Shown here: one piece after another, positions 16,399 through 25,275 of the stretch | Layout: each line of letters opens with the position of its first letter | Numbering within the stretch: the stretch's first letter is position 1 | NCBI RefSeq assembly: GCF_029962485.1 | Contig: NZ_CP073637.1 | Span: forward strand, 2,170,001-2,234,000 | DNA from: Burkholderia cepacia | GTDB taxonomy: Bacteria > Pseudomonadota > Gammaproteobacteria > Burkholderiales > Burkholderiaceae | DNA: 64,000 nucleotides | Reading direction: 5' to 3' | The notes under the pieces: generated by a model | The model's input: only the letters and a program-made list of their open reading frames with translations | Databases searched by the model: none | What the model was told of the DNA's origin: nothing | Translations under genes and position numbers: made by a program

Positions 16399-18921
16399 TT
16401 ACTTGTTCTCGAACATGTCCATGATCTGCTGCTTCTCCTGCGGCGTGACGGGCGGCGGCGCAAGCCCTGCCGCACCGGCCGAACCCAGCGCGTCGTTCGC
16501 GCTGATCGCGTTCTCGGCCGGGTTGATGTCGACGTTCGCGACGAAGCCGTTGCCCGGCGTGCGATCGGCGTAGTACAGCTCGCCGTCGATCGAGGTCAGC
16601 CCGTCCGGCATCGGCATCTGCTGCTCGGGCACGCCGTTCAGCGCGGTGCGCATGTAGTTCACCCAGATCGGCAACGCGAGCTGCGCGCCGAATTCGCGGC
16701 TGCCGAGGCTCTTCGGCTGGTCGAAGCCCATCCATGCGACCGCGACGAGCGACTGCTGGTAGCCGGCGAACCAGCCGTCCTTCGCGTCGTTCGTCGTACC
16801 CGTCTTGCCCTGCAGGTCGCTGCGGCCCAGTGCGTTGGTACCCGCGCCCGTGCCAGCCGTCGCGACCGAATGCAGCAGGCTGTTCATCACGTACGCGTTG
16901 CGGCCTTCGATCGTGCGCGGCGCCGTGCCGCCCGCGATCACCGGCTGCGACTTCTGCAGCGGCTGGCCGCGTGCGTCGTCGACTTCGGCGATCAGGTACG
17001 GATCGACCTTGTAGCCGCCGTTCGCGAACACCGCGTAGCCGGTCGCGAGCTGCAGCGGCGTCACGAGACCCGCGCCGAGCGCCATCGGCAGGTACGGCGG
17101 CGTCTTCGCCGGATCGAAGCCGAAGCGCTGCGTCACGTACTGCTGCGCATACTGCGTGCCGATCGATGCGAGGATCCGGATCGACACGAGGTTCTTCGAA
17201 CGCTGCAGGCCGGTGCGCATCGTCATCGGGCCGTCCGGCTGGTCGTCGTCCTTCGGCTCCCACGCGGTGCCGCCCGGCACGCTCGGCGGGAAGTACAGCG
17301 GCGCGTCGTTGATCATCGTCGCCGGCCCCATGCCCTTGTCGAGCGACGCCGAGTAGATGAACGGCTTGAACGACGAGCCCGGCTGCCGCCACGCCTGCGT
17401 TACGTGGTTGAACTTGCTCTTGTTGAAGTCGAAGCCGCCGACGAGCGAGCGGATCGCACCGTCCTGCGGGGCAATCGCGACGAGCGCGCCTTCGACCTGC
17501 GGCAGCTGCACGACCTGCCAGCCCGTCTTGCCGTCCTTCAGCACGCGCACGACCGAGCCCGGCTTGATGCGCAGCGTATCGTTCGCGCGCGGGCTCAATG
17601 CGGCCGACACGAAGCGCAGCCCGGCCGGCCCGATCGTCGTGGTCGCGCCGCCGACGAACTGTACCTCGACCGCATTCGGCGACGCCGACAGCACGACCGC
17701 CGACTGCAGGTCGCCGTTGTCCGGGTGATCGGCGAGCGCGTCGTCGATCGCCTCGTCACGGTCGTCGCCGGCCGCGGGCAGCTGGATCGACGCTTCCGGC
17801 CCACGATAGCCGTGGCGGCGCTCGTAGTCGAGAATGCCGCGACGCACGGCCTGGTACGCGGCTTCCTGATCGGACGAGTTGATCGTCGTCGTGACGGTCA
17901 GCCCGCGCGTATAGGTTTCGTCCTTGTACTGCTGGTACATCATCTGCCGCACCATCTCGGCGACGTATTCGCCGTGCACCGCGTACTGGTTGCCCGGCGT
18001 GCGCACGTGGATCTCTTCCTTGATCGCTTCGTCGTACTGCGGCTGCGTGATGTAGCCGACCTCGAGCATGCGCTTCAGGATGTACTCCTGGCGCACCTTC
18101 GCGCGCTTCGGATTGACGACCGGGTTGTACGCGGACGGCGCCTTCGGCAGCCCCGCGAGCATCGCTGCCTCGGCAAGCGTGATGTCCTTCAGGTCCTTGC
18201 CGAAATACACGCGTGCGGCGGCTGCAAAACCGTACGAACGCTGGCCGAGATAGATCTGGTTCATGTACAGCTCGAGGATCTGGTCCTTCGTCAGGGCCTT
18301 CTCGATCTTGTACGCGAGCAGCATTTCGTAGATCTTGCGCGTGTAGGTCTTCTCGCTCGACAAGAAGAAGTTGCGCGCGACCTGCATCGTGATCGTGCTC
18401 GCGCCCTGCCGCGCGCCGCCGTGCATCAGGTCGGCCACGCCCGCCCGCAGGATGCCGACGAAGTCGACGCCGCCGTGTTCGTAGAAGCGGTAGTCCTCGA
18501 TCGCGAGCACGGCCTTCTTCATCACGTCGGGAATGTCCTGGAAGCGCACGAGGCTGCGGCGCTCCTCGCCGAACTCGCCGATCAGCACGTGATCGGCCGT
18601 GAACACGCGCAGCGGCACCTTCGGCTGGTAGTTGGTCAGCGCATCGAGCGACGGCAGTTGCGGCGCCATCACGACCAGTGCATAGCCGACGATCAGCGCG
18701 CCGACGATCGCCAGCGTCACGAACAGGCCGGCGAACCACAGCGCGACGCGCGAGCCGAACGTGCGACGGCGTCCGCCGCCGCCGCCGCTGCGCTGCTGTG
18801 CGCGGCGGTCGTCGTCGCGATCGTCATCATCGGGGTAATAGGCCCCGGACGGCGAACGGCGCAGCGTGTAGTGGGGTTCGTTCCTGTCGGAAGAAGAAGG
18901 CGGTCGTTTGATAATTGGCAT
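16399..18921 (-). CDS. mrcA: Class A penicillin-binding protein 1A
   Basis: The 840-residue bifunctional enzyme polymerises and cross-links peptidoglycan. A cytoplasmic head rich in D, R and G (residues 1-54) precedes one membrane anchor (about 57-85). The glycosyltransferase domain has catalytic E142 in AIEDYRFYEHGG and the QGASTITMQVARN motif. The transpeptidase has S516-x-x-K519 (PGSSFKPF), a SKN motif and KTGTT. The PilMNOPQ genes often found beside ponA in related genomes are absent, so this may be a second PBP1A paralogue. The long GC-rich acidic/glycine N-terminus is unusual. Confidence 0.92.
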   Translation of the reverse strand: MPIIKRPPSSSDRNEPHYTLRRSPSGAYYPDDDDRDDDRRAQQRSGGGGGRRRTFGSRVALWFAGLFVTLAIVGALIVGYALVVMAPQLPSLDALTNYQPKVPLRVFTADHVLIGEFGEERRSLVRFQDIPDVMKKAVLAIEDYRFYEHGGVDFVGILRAGVADLMHGGARQGASTITMQVARNFFLSSEKTYTRKIYEMLLAYKIEKALTKDQILELYMNQIYLGQRSYGFAAAARVYFGKDLKDITLAEAAMLAGLPKAPSAYNPVVNPKRAKVRQEYILKRMLEVGYITQPQYDEAIKEEIHVRTPGNQYAVHGEYVAEMVRQMMYQQYKDETYTRGLTVTTTINSSDQEAAYQAVRRGILDYERRHGYRGPEASIQLPAAGDDRDEAIDDALADHPDNGDLQSAVVLSASPNAVEVQFVGGATTTIGPAGLRFVSAALSPRANDTLRIKPGSVVRVLKDGKTGWQVVQLPQVEGALVAIAPQDGAIRSLVGGFDFNKSKFNHVTQAWRQPGSSFKPFIYSASLDKGMGPATMINDAPLYFPPSVPGGTAWEPKDDDQPDGPMTMRTGLQRSKNLVSIRILASIGTQYAQQYVTQRFGFDPAKTPPYLPMALGAGLVTPLQLATGYAVFANGGYKVDPYLIAEVDDARGQPLQKSQPVIAGGTAPRTIEGRNAYVMNSLLHSVATAGTGAGTNALGRSDLQGKTGTTNDAKDGWFAGYQQSLVAVAWMGFDQPKSLGSREFGAQLALPIWVNYMRTALNGVPEQQMPMPDGLTSIDGELYYADRTPGNGFVANVDINPAENAISANDALGSAGAAGLAPPPVTPQEKQQIMDMFENK

Positions 18922-19004
18922 GTCGGAATGGCGGGCGTACGTGGCGCCCTCGGACGCATGCGGAAATGCAAGCGGATGAATCAGAGTGGGTGCATCGAGA
19001 TGCG

Positions 19005-19059
19005 GCTGTCACGTCGACAGACCCCGCCGCGCGGCGATCCGTTCCCGCGACGTGACAGC
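19005..19059. repeat. 12-bp perfect inverted repeat upstream of the PBP gene
   Basis: GCTGTCACGTCG (19005-19016) and CGACGTGACAGC (19048-19059) are exact inverted copies separated by 31 bases. They lie 84-138 bases before the PBP start and could form a leader hairpin or two regulator half-sites. Confidence 0.5.
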
Positions 19060-19162
19060 GCATTTTAATGAAATCGACCGGGTGCCTTCGCGATTTTTTG
19101 TAAAAATTCCCGCAATGCCGTGATTTGCGGAACGTATTGTCGGCATCCTCGGCCTATGATGG

Positions 19163-19180
19163 ACACGCAATATCGCGTGT
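19163..19180. repeat. Palindrome ACACGC-N6-GCGTGT upstream of pspA
   Basis: ACACGC and GCGTGT flank AATATC, giving a symmetric 18-base element about 55 bases upstream of the predicted pspA -35 box, a usual position for an activator or repressor site. Confidence 0.4.
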
Positions 19181-19213
19181 TACCGATTTTTTCTTTCAGT
19201 TGCGAAAGGTTCG

Positions 19214-19225
19214 GTATCCGGATAC
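19214..19225. repeat. Perfect 12-base palindrome GTATCCGGATAC
   Basis: The sequence is fully self-complementary and lies 10 bases upstream of the predicted -35 element of pspA, the position expected for a regulator contacting RNA polymerase. Confidence 0.45.
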
Positions 19226-19234
19226 TCGGGCCGC

Positions 19235-19262
19235 TTGAACTCGCGCGTTTAAGCCGTATTTA
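19235..19262 (+). promoter_or_regulatory. Predicted sigma-70 promoter of pspA
   Basis: TTGAAC (19235-19240) and TATTTA (19257-19262) are spaced by 16 bases, about 100 bases before pspA. No sigma-54 type GG-N10-GC element was noticed, unlike the enterobacterial psp promoter. Confidence 0.45.
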
Positions 19263-19364
19263 AGTGAACCGGTGGTGTAATATCCGCCGGCTCATGCGGG
19301 TCGGAACCGGCCCGCAGCGGGCACTGCCGCGAATGCGCGGCGCCTTTCAATCACGGAGGATTTC

Positions 19365-20045
19365 ATGTCGCTTTTCGACTCTGTTTCGCGCACGATCAAA
19401 GGCCTGCTGAACGATGCGGCCGATTCGGTACAGGATCCGTCGCGCGACGCACGGCAGATCGTGCGGGAGCTCGACGACAGCATCGGCCGTGCCGAGAATT
19501 CGCTGATCGAGATCGAGGCACAGGTCGCGACCCAGCGCAGCAAGCGCGATGCGGCCGACGACAAGGTGAAGAAGTACGAGGACGGCGCGAAGCGCGCGCT
19601 GCAGTCCGGTGACGAAGCACTCGCCCGCGAGGCCCTCGCCGCGCAGTCGAACGCCGAAGCCGAGCGCGATGCGCTCGCGGCCGAGCTGACGACGCTCGAG
19701 CCGTCGGTCGACAAGCTGAAGGGGCAGATCGCCGACATGCGTCAGCGCCGCAACGACCTGAATGCGCGCTCGAACATCCTGCAGGCCAAGCAGGAAATCG
19801 CGCAGGCGAAGGACGTCGCGGCCAGCGCGCTGGGCGGCATCGGCGGCAAGAACCTGTCCGAGGATTTCCAGAAGCTCGAAGACAAGGTCGCGCTGCAGAA
19901 CGCCCGCTCGGACGCCCGCCTGAATTCCGCCGACACGTCGAGCGGCAAGGCGCTCGACGACAAGCTCGCCGCACTGAACAAGGGCCCGTCGGTCGAGGAT
20001 CGCCTCGCCGCGCTGAAGAAGCAGCTCGATACGCCCGCGCAGTAA
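19365..20045 (+). CDS. pspA: PspA/IM30 family membrane-stress protein
   Basis: The 226-residue protein is almost wholly alpha-helical coiled coil, starting with the amphipathic membrane-binding helix (SLFDSVSRTIKGLLND) and followed by the DPSRDARQIVRELDDSI block typical of PspA/Vipp1/IM30. Such proteins form ESCRT-III-like polymers that support damaged inner membranes. The enteric partners PspB, PspC and PspF are not next to it. Instead a TPR protein with one membrane span follows 80 bases downstream and may be the partner. Confidence 0.88.
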   Translation: MSLFDSVSRTIKGLLNDAADSVQDPSRDARQIVRELDDSIGRAENSLIEIEAQVATQRSKRDAADDKVKKYEDGAKRALQSGDEALAREALAAQSNAEAERDALAAELTTLEPSVDKLKGQIADMRQRRNDLNARSNILQAKQEIAQAKDVAASALGGIGGKNLSEDFQKLEDKVALQNARSDARLNSADTSSGKALDDKLAALNKGPSVEDRLAALKKQLDTPAQ

Positions 20046-20125
20046 CGGCAAACGCGCCGCGCCCCGGCCCGGGTGCGCGGCGCGAACCGATCGTCAGGAG
20101 ACGGGCGCCTGCGCCCGGTTCGACC

Positions 20126-21289
20126 ATGAAGAAATCTCTCGCCGCACTCGGCCTCTCGCTGATGTTGCTGTCGTCCGCCGCGTTTGCGGTCCCGTCGCTG
20201 CAGCAGGTCGAGCAATCGATCGCGCAACGCAACTGGCAGCAAGCCGACACGCAGCTGTCGCAAGTCATCGACGCCCATCCGAACAACGCGCACGCGCGTT
20301 ACCTGTATGCGCAGGTGCTGGACCGCGAAGGCCGCGCGTCCGACGCGCTCGCGCAACTGCAGCAGGCGAAAACGCTCGATCCGCAACTGAAGTTCACCGA
20401 CGCGTCGCGCTTCGCGCAGACCGAATCGCGCATTCGCGCCGACGCCGCGCGCGTGAGCGGCAACGTGCCGTCAGCCACGCAGGCCGGCACGCTGCAGCCA
20501 GGGCTCGCCCCTGCCGTCGCGCCGGCCGAAAAACACGGCCCGTCGACCGGCATGTGGATCAGCCTCGGGCTGATCGTCGCGATCATTGCACTGGTGCTGC
20601 GCTGGACGCTGCGGCGCGCGCGCACGGCCGACGACGGCCGCGCCGACGACGAACGCCGCACGCAGCTCAAGCGCGCGACCGACGTGCTGAACGACATCCG
20701 TCCGCTGAAACTCGACGCGAAGCTGTCGACGGCGCCCGGCGCCGCGGCGCTCATCGGTGAAATCGAAGCGATCGAGACCGACGCGCGCACGCTTGTCGAG
20801 GCGCTGTCGAACGGCAAGAATCCGGTGCCGCCGTATCGCGTCGACGAACTCGAACAACGCCATGCGAGCGTGAAAGCGCGCGTCGAAGGCCGCCCCGATC
20901 CGGCCGCGCAACCTGCGGCACCGGCGAACGGCAGCGGCTCCGTGTACGCACAGGAAGCCGATCGCATGACGGGCGCGCAGGGCCAGCCCTACCCGCCACA
21001 ACCCTATCCGCAACAGCAGCCGCCCGTCGTGATCCAGCAAGGCGGCGGCGGTTTCGGCGGCGGGATGGGCGGGCTGCTGACCGGCGTACTGCTCGGCGAG
21101 GCGATGTCGGGCGGACGCGAGCGCGTGGTCGAACGCGACGTGATCGTCGACGGCGAGCGCCGCCGGCAGGAAACCGACCCGGGCTTCGACCTCGGCCGCG
21201 GCGACGCGTCGAACTGGAGCGACGGCAGCGGCGGCGGCGGCATGGACCTCGGCAGCAACGACGACGGCTGGACCGACGACAACTCCTGA
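20126..21289 (+). CDS. Exported TPR protein with one membrane span and Gly-rich tail
   Basis: The 387-residue product has a signal sequence (MKKSLAALGLSLMLLSSAAFA), then about two tetratricopeptide-like helices (VEQSIAQRNWQQADTQLSQV, ARYLYAQVLDREGRASDALA). A membrane helix lies at about residues 138-156, followed by a basic segment and a helical domain. A low-complexity region rich in P, Q and G includes GGGGFGGGMGGLLTGVLLGE, and the tail is acidic and Gly/Ser-rich. The family was not recognised. Its position directly after pspA suggests a role in the same envelope-stress response. Confidence 0.72.
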   Translation: MKKSLAALGLSLMLLSSAAFAVPSLQQVEQSIAQRNWQQADTQLSQVIDAHPNNAHARYLYAQVLDREGRASDALAQLQQAKTLDPQLKFTDASRFAQTESRIRADAARVSGNVPSATQAGTLQPGLAPAVAPAEKHGPSTGMWISLGLIVAIIALVLRWTLRRARTADDGRADDERRTQLKRATDVLNDIRPLKLDAKLSTAPGAAALIGEIEAIETDARTLVEALSNGKNPVPPYRVDELEQRHASVKARVEGRPDPAAQPAAPANGSGSVYAQEADRMTGAQGQPYPPQPYPQQQPPVVIQQGGGGFGGGMGGLLTGVLLGEAMSGGRERVVERDVIVDGERRRQETDPGFDLGRGDASNWSDGSGGGGMDLGSNDDGWTDDNS

Positions 21290-21511
21290 CCCAACGCAGC
21301 GCGTCGACACGCGCTGCCACGCACGCCACGCTCCCCTGCCTCGCCGGCCGCGCCGACGCGCGAATTTGTCAATCATTTCAAGATGGACTACCGGCAATGG
21401 GGAGCGTTCGCTATCATGCGGCCATCGGCGTGCCACCGACCCTCATTCGACGCAATGCAATTCAGCGCGTCGCGGCACGCCTCCCCTCGCCCCAACAGGA
21501 GAAAGCCGCTC

Positions 21512-21943
21512 ATGAGCATCATCAAGGAATTCAAGGAGTTCGCCGTCAAGGGCAACGTGATGGATCTCGCCGTCGGCGTGATCATCGGCGGCGCGTTCTC
21601 GAAGATCGTCGATTCGATCGTGAAAGATCTCATCATGCCGGTGATCGGCGTGCTGACCGGCGGTCTGGATTTCTCGAACAAGTTCGTTCTGCTCGGCACC
21701 ATCCCCCCGACGTTCAAGGGTAATCCCGATTCGTTCAAGGACCTGCAGGCCGCGGGCGTCGCCGCATTCGGTTACGGCTCGTTCATCACCGTGGCGATCA
21801 ATTTCGTCATCCTCGCGTTCATCATTTTCATGATGGTGAAATTCATCAACAAGCTGCGCAAGCCGGAAGAAGCCGCGCCGGCCGCGACGCCGGAAGACAC
21901 CGTGCTGCTGCGCGAGATCCGCGATTCGCTCAAGCAGCGCTGA
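21512..21943 (+). CDS. mscL: Large-conductance mechanosensitive channel MscL
   Basis: The 143-residue protein starts at ATG 21512, preceded by AGGAGA. It has the N-terminal helix [33 protein letters not shown], the periplasmic loop, a second membrane helix ([24 protein letters not shown]) and a C-terminal helical bundle ending [12 protein letters not shown]. It opens under membrane tension to release solutes after osmotic downshock. The in-frame extension to 21383 is not part of the family. Confidence 0.97.
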   Translation: MSIIKEFKEFAVKGNVMDLAVGVIIGGAFSKIVDSIVKDLIMPVIGVLTGGLDFSNKFVLLGTIPPTFKGNPDSFKDLQAAGVAAFGYGSFITVAINFVILAFIIFMMVKFINKLRKPEEAAPAATPEDTVLLREIRDSLKQR

Positions 21944-21964
21944 TCGCCGCGCGCTCCGCTCGCC

Positions 21965-21990
21965 AGGCCCGCCTCGTGCGGGCCTTTTTA
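21965..21990 (+). terminator. Terminator after mscL
   Basis: GGCCCGC pairs with GCGGGCC around TCGT-type loop bases and is followed by five T and an AT-rich stretch. Confidence 0.8.
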
Positions 21991-22231
21991 TTGCGCGCGC
22001 GCTGCACCGCTGCAAGCGGCCTATCTCACTTTTTTGTGACGGGCGAATGCACGCGCGGGGAAAGCAGGTCTATGATGGAGACTAAACGACAGTACGGGCG
22101 CCAAGACGCTGGCTGTGTCGATCATGGCGAGCAGGTCGACGGGAGACATTGATCGTCGTACTGCACGAATGCAGCATTTTCGTGTGCTATAAAGGATCGA
22201 CATGCGGCGTACATAGCCGGGAGTGGGTCGC

Positions 22232-22723
22232 ATGAAAGTGCCGCATTTCTTGCAATTGTTTTTGAGGCGAGTGTTTATGTCCTTCCCGAAAAAACGTCGG
22301 CGTGCGCAGCAGGATGGCCAGGAGTCATTCCTCGCGGTTCTGCGCCACTCGAAACCGTTTGCTCAACTCGACACCAAGATTGCCCGCGCCCGTGCGCAGG
22401 ACGAACCCGTCCTCTATGCGCATGTGCTGCCCGGTCTCGACGTGCTCCTGTGCAGCGTGCGCGGTGCCCAACCGCCCTATCCGGCGATCGCCGAGCTGCG
22501 CAAGCGCTGCATCGAATCGATCGCCAACGCGCTCGAGCAGCCGCTCGACGGCCTCGAGAACGGCGGCTACTGGTACGAGGCGAACGGCTTCGGTTTCCTC
22601 GTATTTGCGAGCCGTGCGCGTGCGCGCATCCTGCCCGAGTTTGGTGCAGGCACGAAAGCGAGCCTGCGCGGCGGGCTTGGCCGCCAGAACGCCGGCGACA
22701 CGACACCACGTTCGCTCGGCTGA
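22232..22723 (+). CDS. Conserved hypothetical protein
   Basis: The product is 163 residues from ATG 22232, which has GGGAG eight bases upstream. A second start at 22277 (MSFPKKRRR) also has a purine-rich site (GAGGCGAG) and would remove 15 hydrophobic/basic residues. The protein is soluble-looking with a basic N-terminus and blocks such as HVLPGLDVLLCSVRG and GGYWYEANGFGFLVFASRARARI. No family was recognised. It is a single-gene unit with a long leader, convergent with the reductase gene. Confidence 0.65.
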   Translation: MKVPHFLQLFLRRVFMSFPKKRRRAQQDGQESFLAVLRHSKPFAQLDTKIARARAQDEPVLYAHVLPGLDVLLCSVRGAQPPYPAIAELRKRCIESIANALEQPLDGLENGGYWYEANGFGFLVFASRARARILPEFGAGTKASLRGGLGRQNAGDTTPRSLG

Positions 22724-22740
22724 TTCGCCAGTCATTCGAT

Positions 22741-22760
22741 GGGCCGCCTCCGGGCGGCCC
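22741..22760. terminator. G/C-rich hairpin between convergent genes
   Basis: GGGCCGCC pairs with GGCGGCCC across a 4-base loop, but no T run follows on either strand, so termination strength is uncertain. Confidence 0.4.
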
Positions 22761-22789
22761 ATCTGCCATTCACGCGCCCCGCTTGCCCG

Positions 22790-23683
22790 TCACGACGCCT
22801 GCTGACGGCCGTTGCCCGGCCTCACGATGTCGATGAACGCGGCGAAATCGGCGCCGGCGAGCCCTTGCGCGGCACCGAGCCGCAGCACCTGCTGGACAGT
22901 GGCCGATACGGGCATCACCGCGCCCGTGTCGCGCGCGGCGTCGGCAATCGCATCCACATCCTTCTGGAACGTGGCGAGCGCACCGATCGGCACGTGACCG
23001 CCCGACGTCATGCGCGGCACGAACGTCTGCAGCAGCACCGAATCGGCCCAGCCGCCGGCCAGCGCCTCGGCCAGACGCGCGGCATCGATGCCGCTCGCCT
23101 GCGCGAGACCGACGGCCTCGGCGATCGCCGTGACCGTCGCGGTGACGATCGCCTGGTTGCACAGCTTCGCCGTCTGGCCCGCCCCGGCGTCGCCCATGTG
23201 CGTGATGCGCGACGCGTACGCGTCGATCAGCGGCCGCACCGCGTCGAGATCGGCCGTGCGGCCGCCCGCCATCACCGCGAGCGTGCCGGCCTGCGCGCCA
23301 GGCACGCCGCCGGACACCGGTGCGTCGACCCAGCCGACACCGAGTGCAGCCGCACGCGCCGCGTAGTCGCGCGTCGCCGCGGGCGGAATGCTCGAATGAT
23401 CGACGATGCGCAGCAGGCGGCGCGCAGCGGCGTCGCCGGAGAGCAGCCCGTGCTCGCCGAACACGACATCGCCAACCGCACGGCCGTCGAGCACACACAC
23501 GAATACCGTATCGACACGTTCAGCCAGTTCGCGCGGCGTGCCGACCACCTGCGCGCCGTCCTTGACCAGCGCCTCGGCCTTGTCACGCGAGCGATTCCAC
23601 ACGCTGACGCGATGCCCCGCCGCCAGCAAATGCCGAATCATCGGCGCGCCCATCAATCCCGGTCCGCAAAATCCGACTTCCAC
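22790..23683 (-). CDS. NAD(P)-dependent beta-hydroxyacid dehydrogenase
   Basis: The 297-residue protein starts at GTG 23683, preceded by GAGGAA, immediately at the Rossmann fold [15 protein letters not shown]. The conserved substrate motif DAPVSGG and the catalytic lysine region AKLCNQAI place it in the 3-hydroxyisobutyrate / 2-hydroxy-3-oxopropionate (tartronate semialdehyde) reductase family. Exact substrate cannot be told. If it is a tartronate semialdehyde reductase it could serve glyoxylate from the nearby urate pathway. The long open frame upstream to 24073 is antisense to dodecin and is not coding. Confidence 0.85.
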   Translation of the reverse strand: MEVGFCGPGLMGAPMIRHLLAAGHRVSVWNRSRDKAEALVKDGAQVVGTPRELAERVDTVFVCVLDGRAVGDVVFGEHGLLSGDAAARRLLRIVDHSSIPPAATRDYAARAAALGVGWVDAPVSGGVPGAQAGTLAVMAGGRTADLDAVRPLIDAYASRITHMGDAGAGQTAKLCNQAIVTATVTAIAEAVGLAQASGIDAARLAEALAGGWADSVLLQTFVPRMTSGGHVPIGALATFQKDVDAIADAARDTGAVMPVSATVQQVLRLGAAQGLAGADFAAFIDIVRPGNGRQQAS

Positions 23684-23818
23684 GATGTTCCTCGTCTCCG
23701 ATATGGGTTGAACTTGCCGCCCATCATACCTATCACTCAAGAAGCCGGGCACGCACGGCACCGCTTCGGGACCGCGGCTTGCACCGGCAATACAGACCGA
23801 TATCCCAGGGAGCGCATC

Positions 23819-24028
23819 ATGAGCGACCACGTGTACAAGATGATCGAGCTGACCGGTTCGTCGCGGCAATCGAGCGACGACGCGATCCGCAACGCGATCT
23901 CGAAAGCCGGCAAGACGCTGCACAACCTGCACTGGTTCCAGGTAACCGAAACACGCGGCCACATCGAAGGCGACCAGGTCGTGCACTGGCAGGTCACGCT
24001 GAAAGTCGGCATGCGTATCGACGACTGA
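23819..24028 (+). CDS. Dodecin flavin-binding protein
   Basis: This is a 69-residue protein with the dodecin fold signature: [11 protein letters not shown] at the start, then [26 protein letters not shown] and the terminal strand [11 protein letters not shown]. Dodecins form hollow dodecamers that store flavins or coenzyme A. The conserved tryptophan W40 (HWFQV) stacks on the isoalloxazine ring in characterised members. A ribosome site (AGGGAG) precedes the ATG. Its own short transcript is likely. Confidence 0.92.
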   Translation: MSDHVYKMIELTGSSRQSSDDAIRNAISKAGKTLHNLHWFQVTETRGHIEGDQVVHWQVTLKVGMRIDD

Positions 24029-24248
24029 CGCGCCCCCGCATCCCACGCCGCGCCGCGATCCGGATCCGCGCAATACGGATCCGTGCGGCGCCGCGTGCGT
24101 CGCTTTCCACCCCGTTCAGGCCCCTTGTCACGGCCCGGCCGGTGGGTGTCTGCGGGTATCCATCTCTTGACGCTGGACCCGCTTCATATTAAAAACGATA
24201 TACCCCCCTTGCCCCTCGATCAGCCCAGCCATATAAACCGGAGATATC

Positions 24249-25178
24249 ATGAGTCAGCAACGCGAGGCGATCGACACGTACCTCTTGCGCGTCTTGCACA
24301 CCTTGTTGATGGAGCGCAGCGTTACGCGCGCGGCCGTCAAACTGAACCAGTCGCAACCGGCGATCAGCGCCGCGCTGCGACGCCTGCGCGACATCACCGG
24401 CGATCCGCTGCTGGTGCGCGGCAAATCCGGCATGGTGCCGACCGAATACGGGCTGCGCCTGCTCGAGCCCGTGCAGAACGCACTGCGTGAAATCGAGCGC
24501 ATCAAGTTCCAGCAGCACAATTTCGACCCGGCCACGTCGATCCGCTGCTACCGGATCGGCTGCCCCGATTACCTGAACGTGCTGTTCGTGCCGACCGTCG
24601 TCGAACGCTTCCGCCAGGCCGCGCCGAACGCGACGCTCGAGTTTCATTCGCTCGGCCCCGCGTTCGACTACGAGCTCGCGCTGGAAGACGGCAAGCTCGA
24701 CATCGTCGTCGGCAACTGGCCCGAACCGCCCGAGCAACTGCACCTGTCGAACCTGTTCGTCGACGAAATCGTCTGCCTGATGAGCAACACGCACCCGTTC
24801 GCGAAGCGCGGCGGGCTCACGCTCGACCAGTACCTGAACGCGCCGCATCTCGCGCCGACGCCGTACTCGGTCGGCCAACGCGGCGCGATCGACGTGCATC
24901 TCGCGCGCGAACGCCTCAAGCGCCACGTGGTCGTCACGCTGCCGTACTTCAATCTCGCACCGTACGTGCTCGTGAAGTCCGACCTGATTTTCACGACGAC
25001 GCGCCTGTTCGCCGATCACTACGCGAAGTTCCTGCCGCTGTCGGTCGTGCCGGCGCCGCTCGACTTCCCGCCGATGCAGTACTACCAGCTGTGGCACGAA
25101 CGCTGCCACTACTCGGACGAAGTGCGCTGGCTGCGCAGCCTCGTCGCCGAAGCCACCCGCACGCTGATCGAGCCGTAA
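24249..25178 (+). CDS. LysR-family regulator, urate/8-oxoguanine region
   Basis: The 309-residue protein has an N-terminal winged helix (RSVTRAAVKLNQSQPAISAALRRLRDITGDPLLVR) and a LysR substrate-binding domain. The start at 24249 has GGAG upstream. It is convergent with the 8-oxoguanine deaminase gene and close to hiuH and puuD, so it is the most likely controller of purine use on this side of the region, although the effector is not evident. The HTH reads NQSQPAISAAL, as in NodD/TdcA-like LysR proteins. Confidence 0.88.
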   Translation: MSQQREAIDTYLLRVLHTLLMERSVTRAAVKLNQSQPAISAALRRLRDITGDPLLVRGKSGMVPTEYGLRLLEPVQNALREIERIKFQQHNFDPATSIRCYRIGCPDYLNVLFVPTVVERFRQAAPNATLEFHSLGPAFDYELALEDGKLDIVVGNWPEPPEQLHLSNLFVDEIVCLMSNTHPFAKRGGLTLDQYLNAPHLAPTPYSVGQRGAIDVHLARERLKRHVVVTLPYFNLAPYVLVKSDLIFTTTRLFADHYAKFLPLSVVPAPLDFPPMQYYQLWHERCHYSDEVRWLRSLVAEATRTLIEP

Positions 25179-25275
25179 CGGCATGCGCCGTCGCATCGCG
25201 TCGTGACACGTCACGGCGCAACGGCGGCCGGTGGCACGCCCGGCAGGGCGGCCGCCGTACCGCTTCAGTGACGCT

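Larger units (their letters stand above)
18922..19364. other. 443-base divergent control region, PBP1A / pspA
   Basis: No gene is supported here. The left part carries a 12-base inverted repeat near the PBP gene. The right part holds two palindromes and a sigma-70-like promoter for pspA and becomes AT-richer towards 19080-19280. Each is listed separately. Confidence 0.6.

Noticed and set aside
16870..19068. 732-codon plus-strand frame opposite the PBP gene
   Set aside because: It is antisense to clear PBP catalytic motifs and shows shadow composition.
20930..21289. Glycine/proline-rich repeats in the TPR protein gene as a microsatellite or CRISPR-like array
   Set aside because: The repeats are codon-level low complexity within a clear reading frame, with no fixed repeat-spacer unit.
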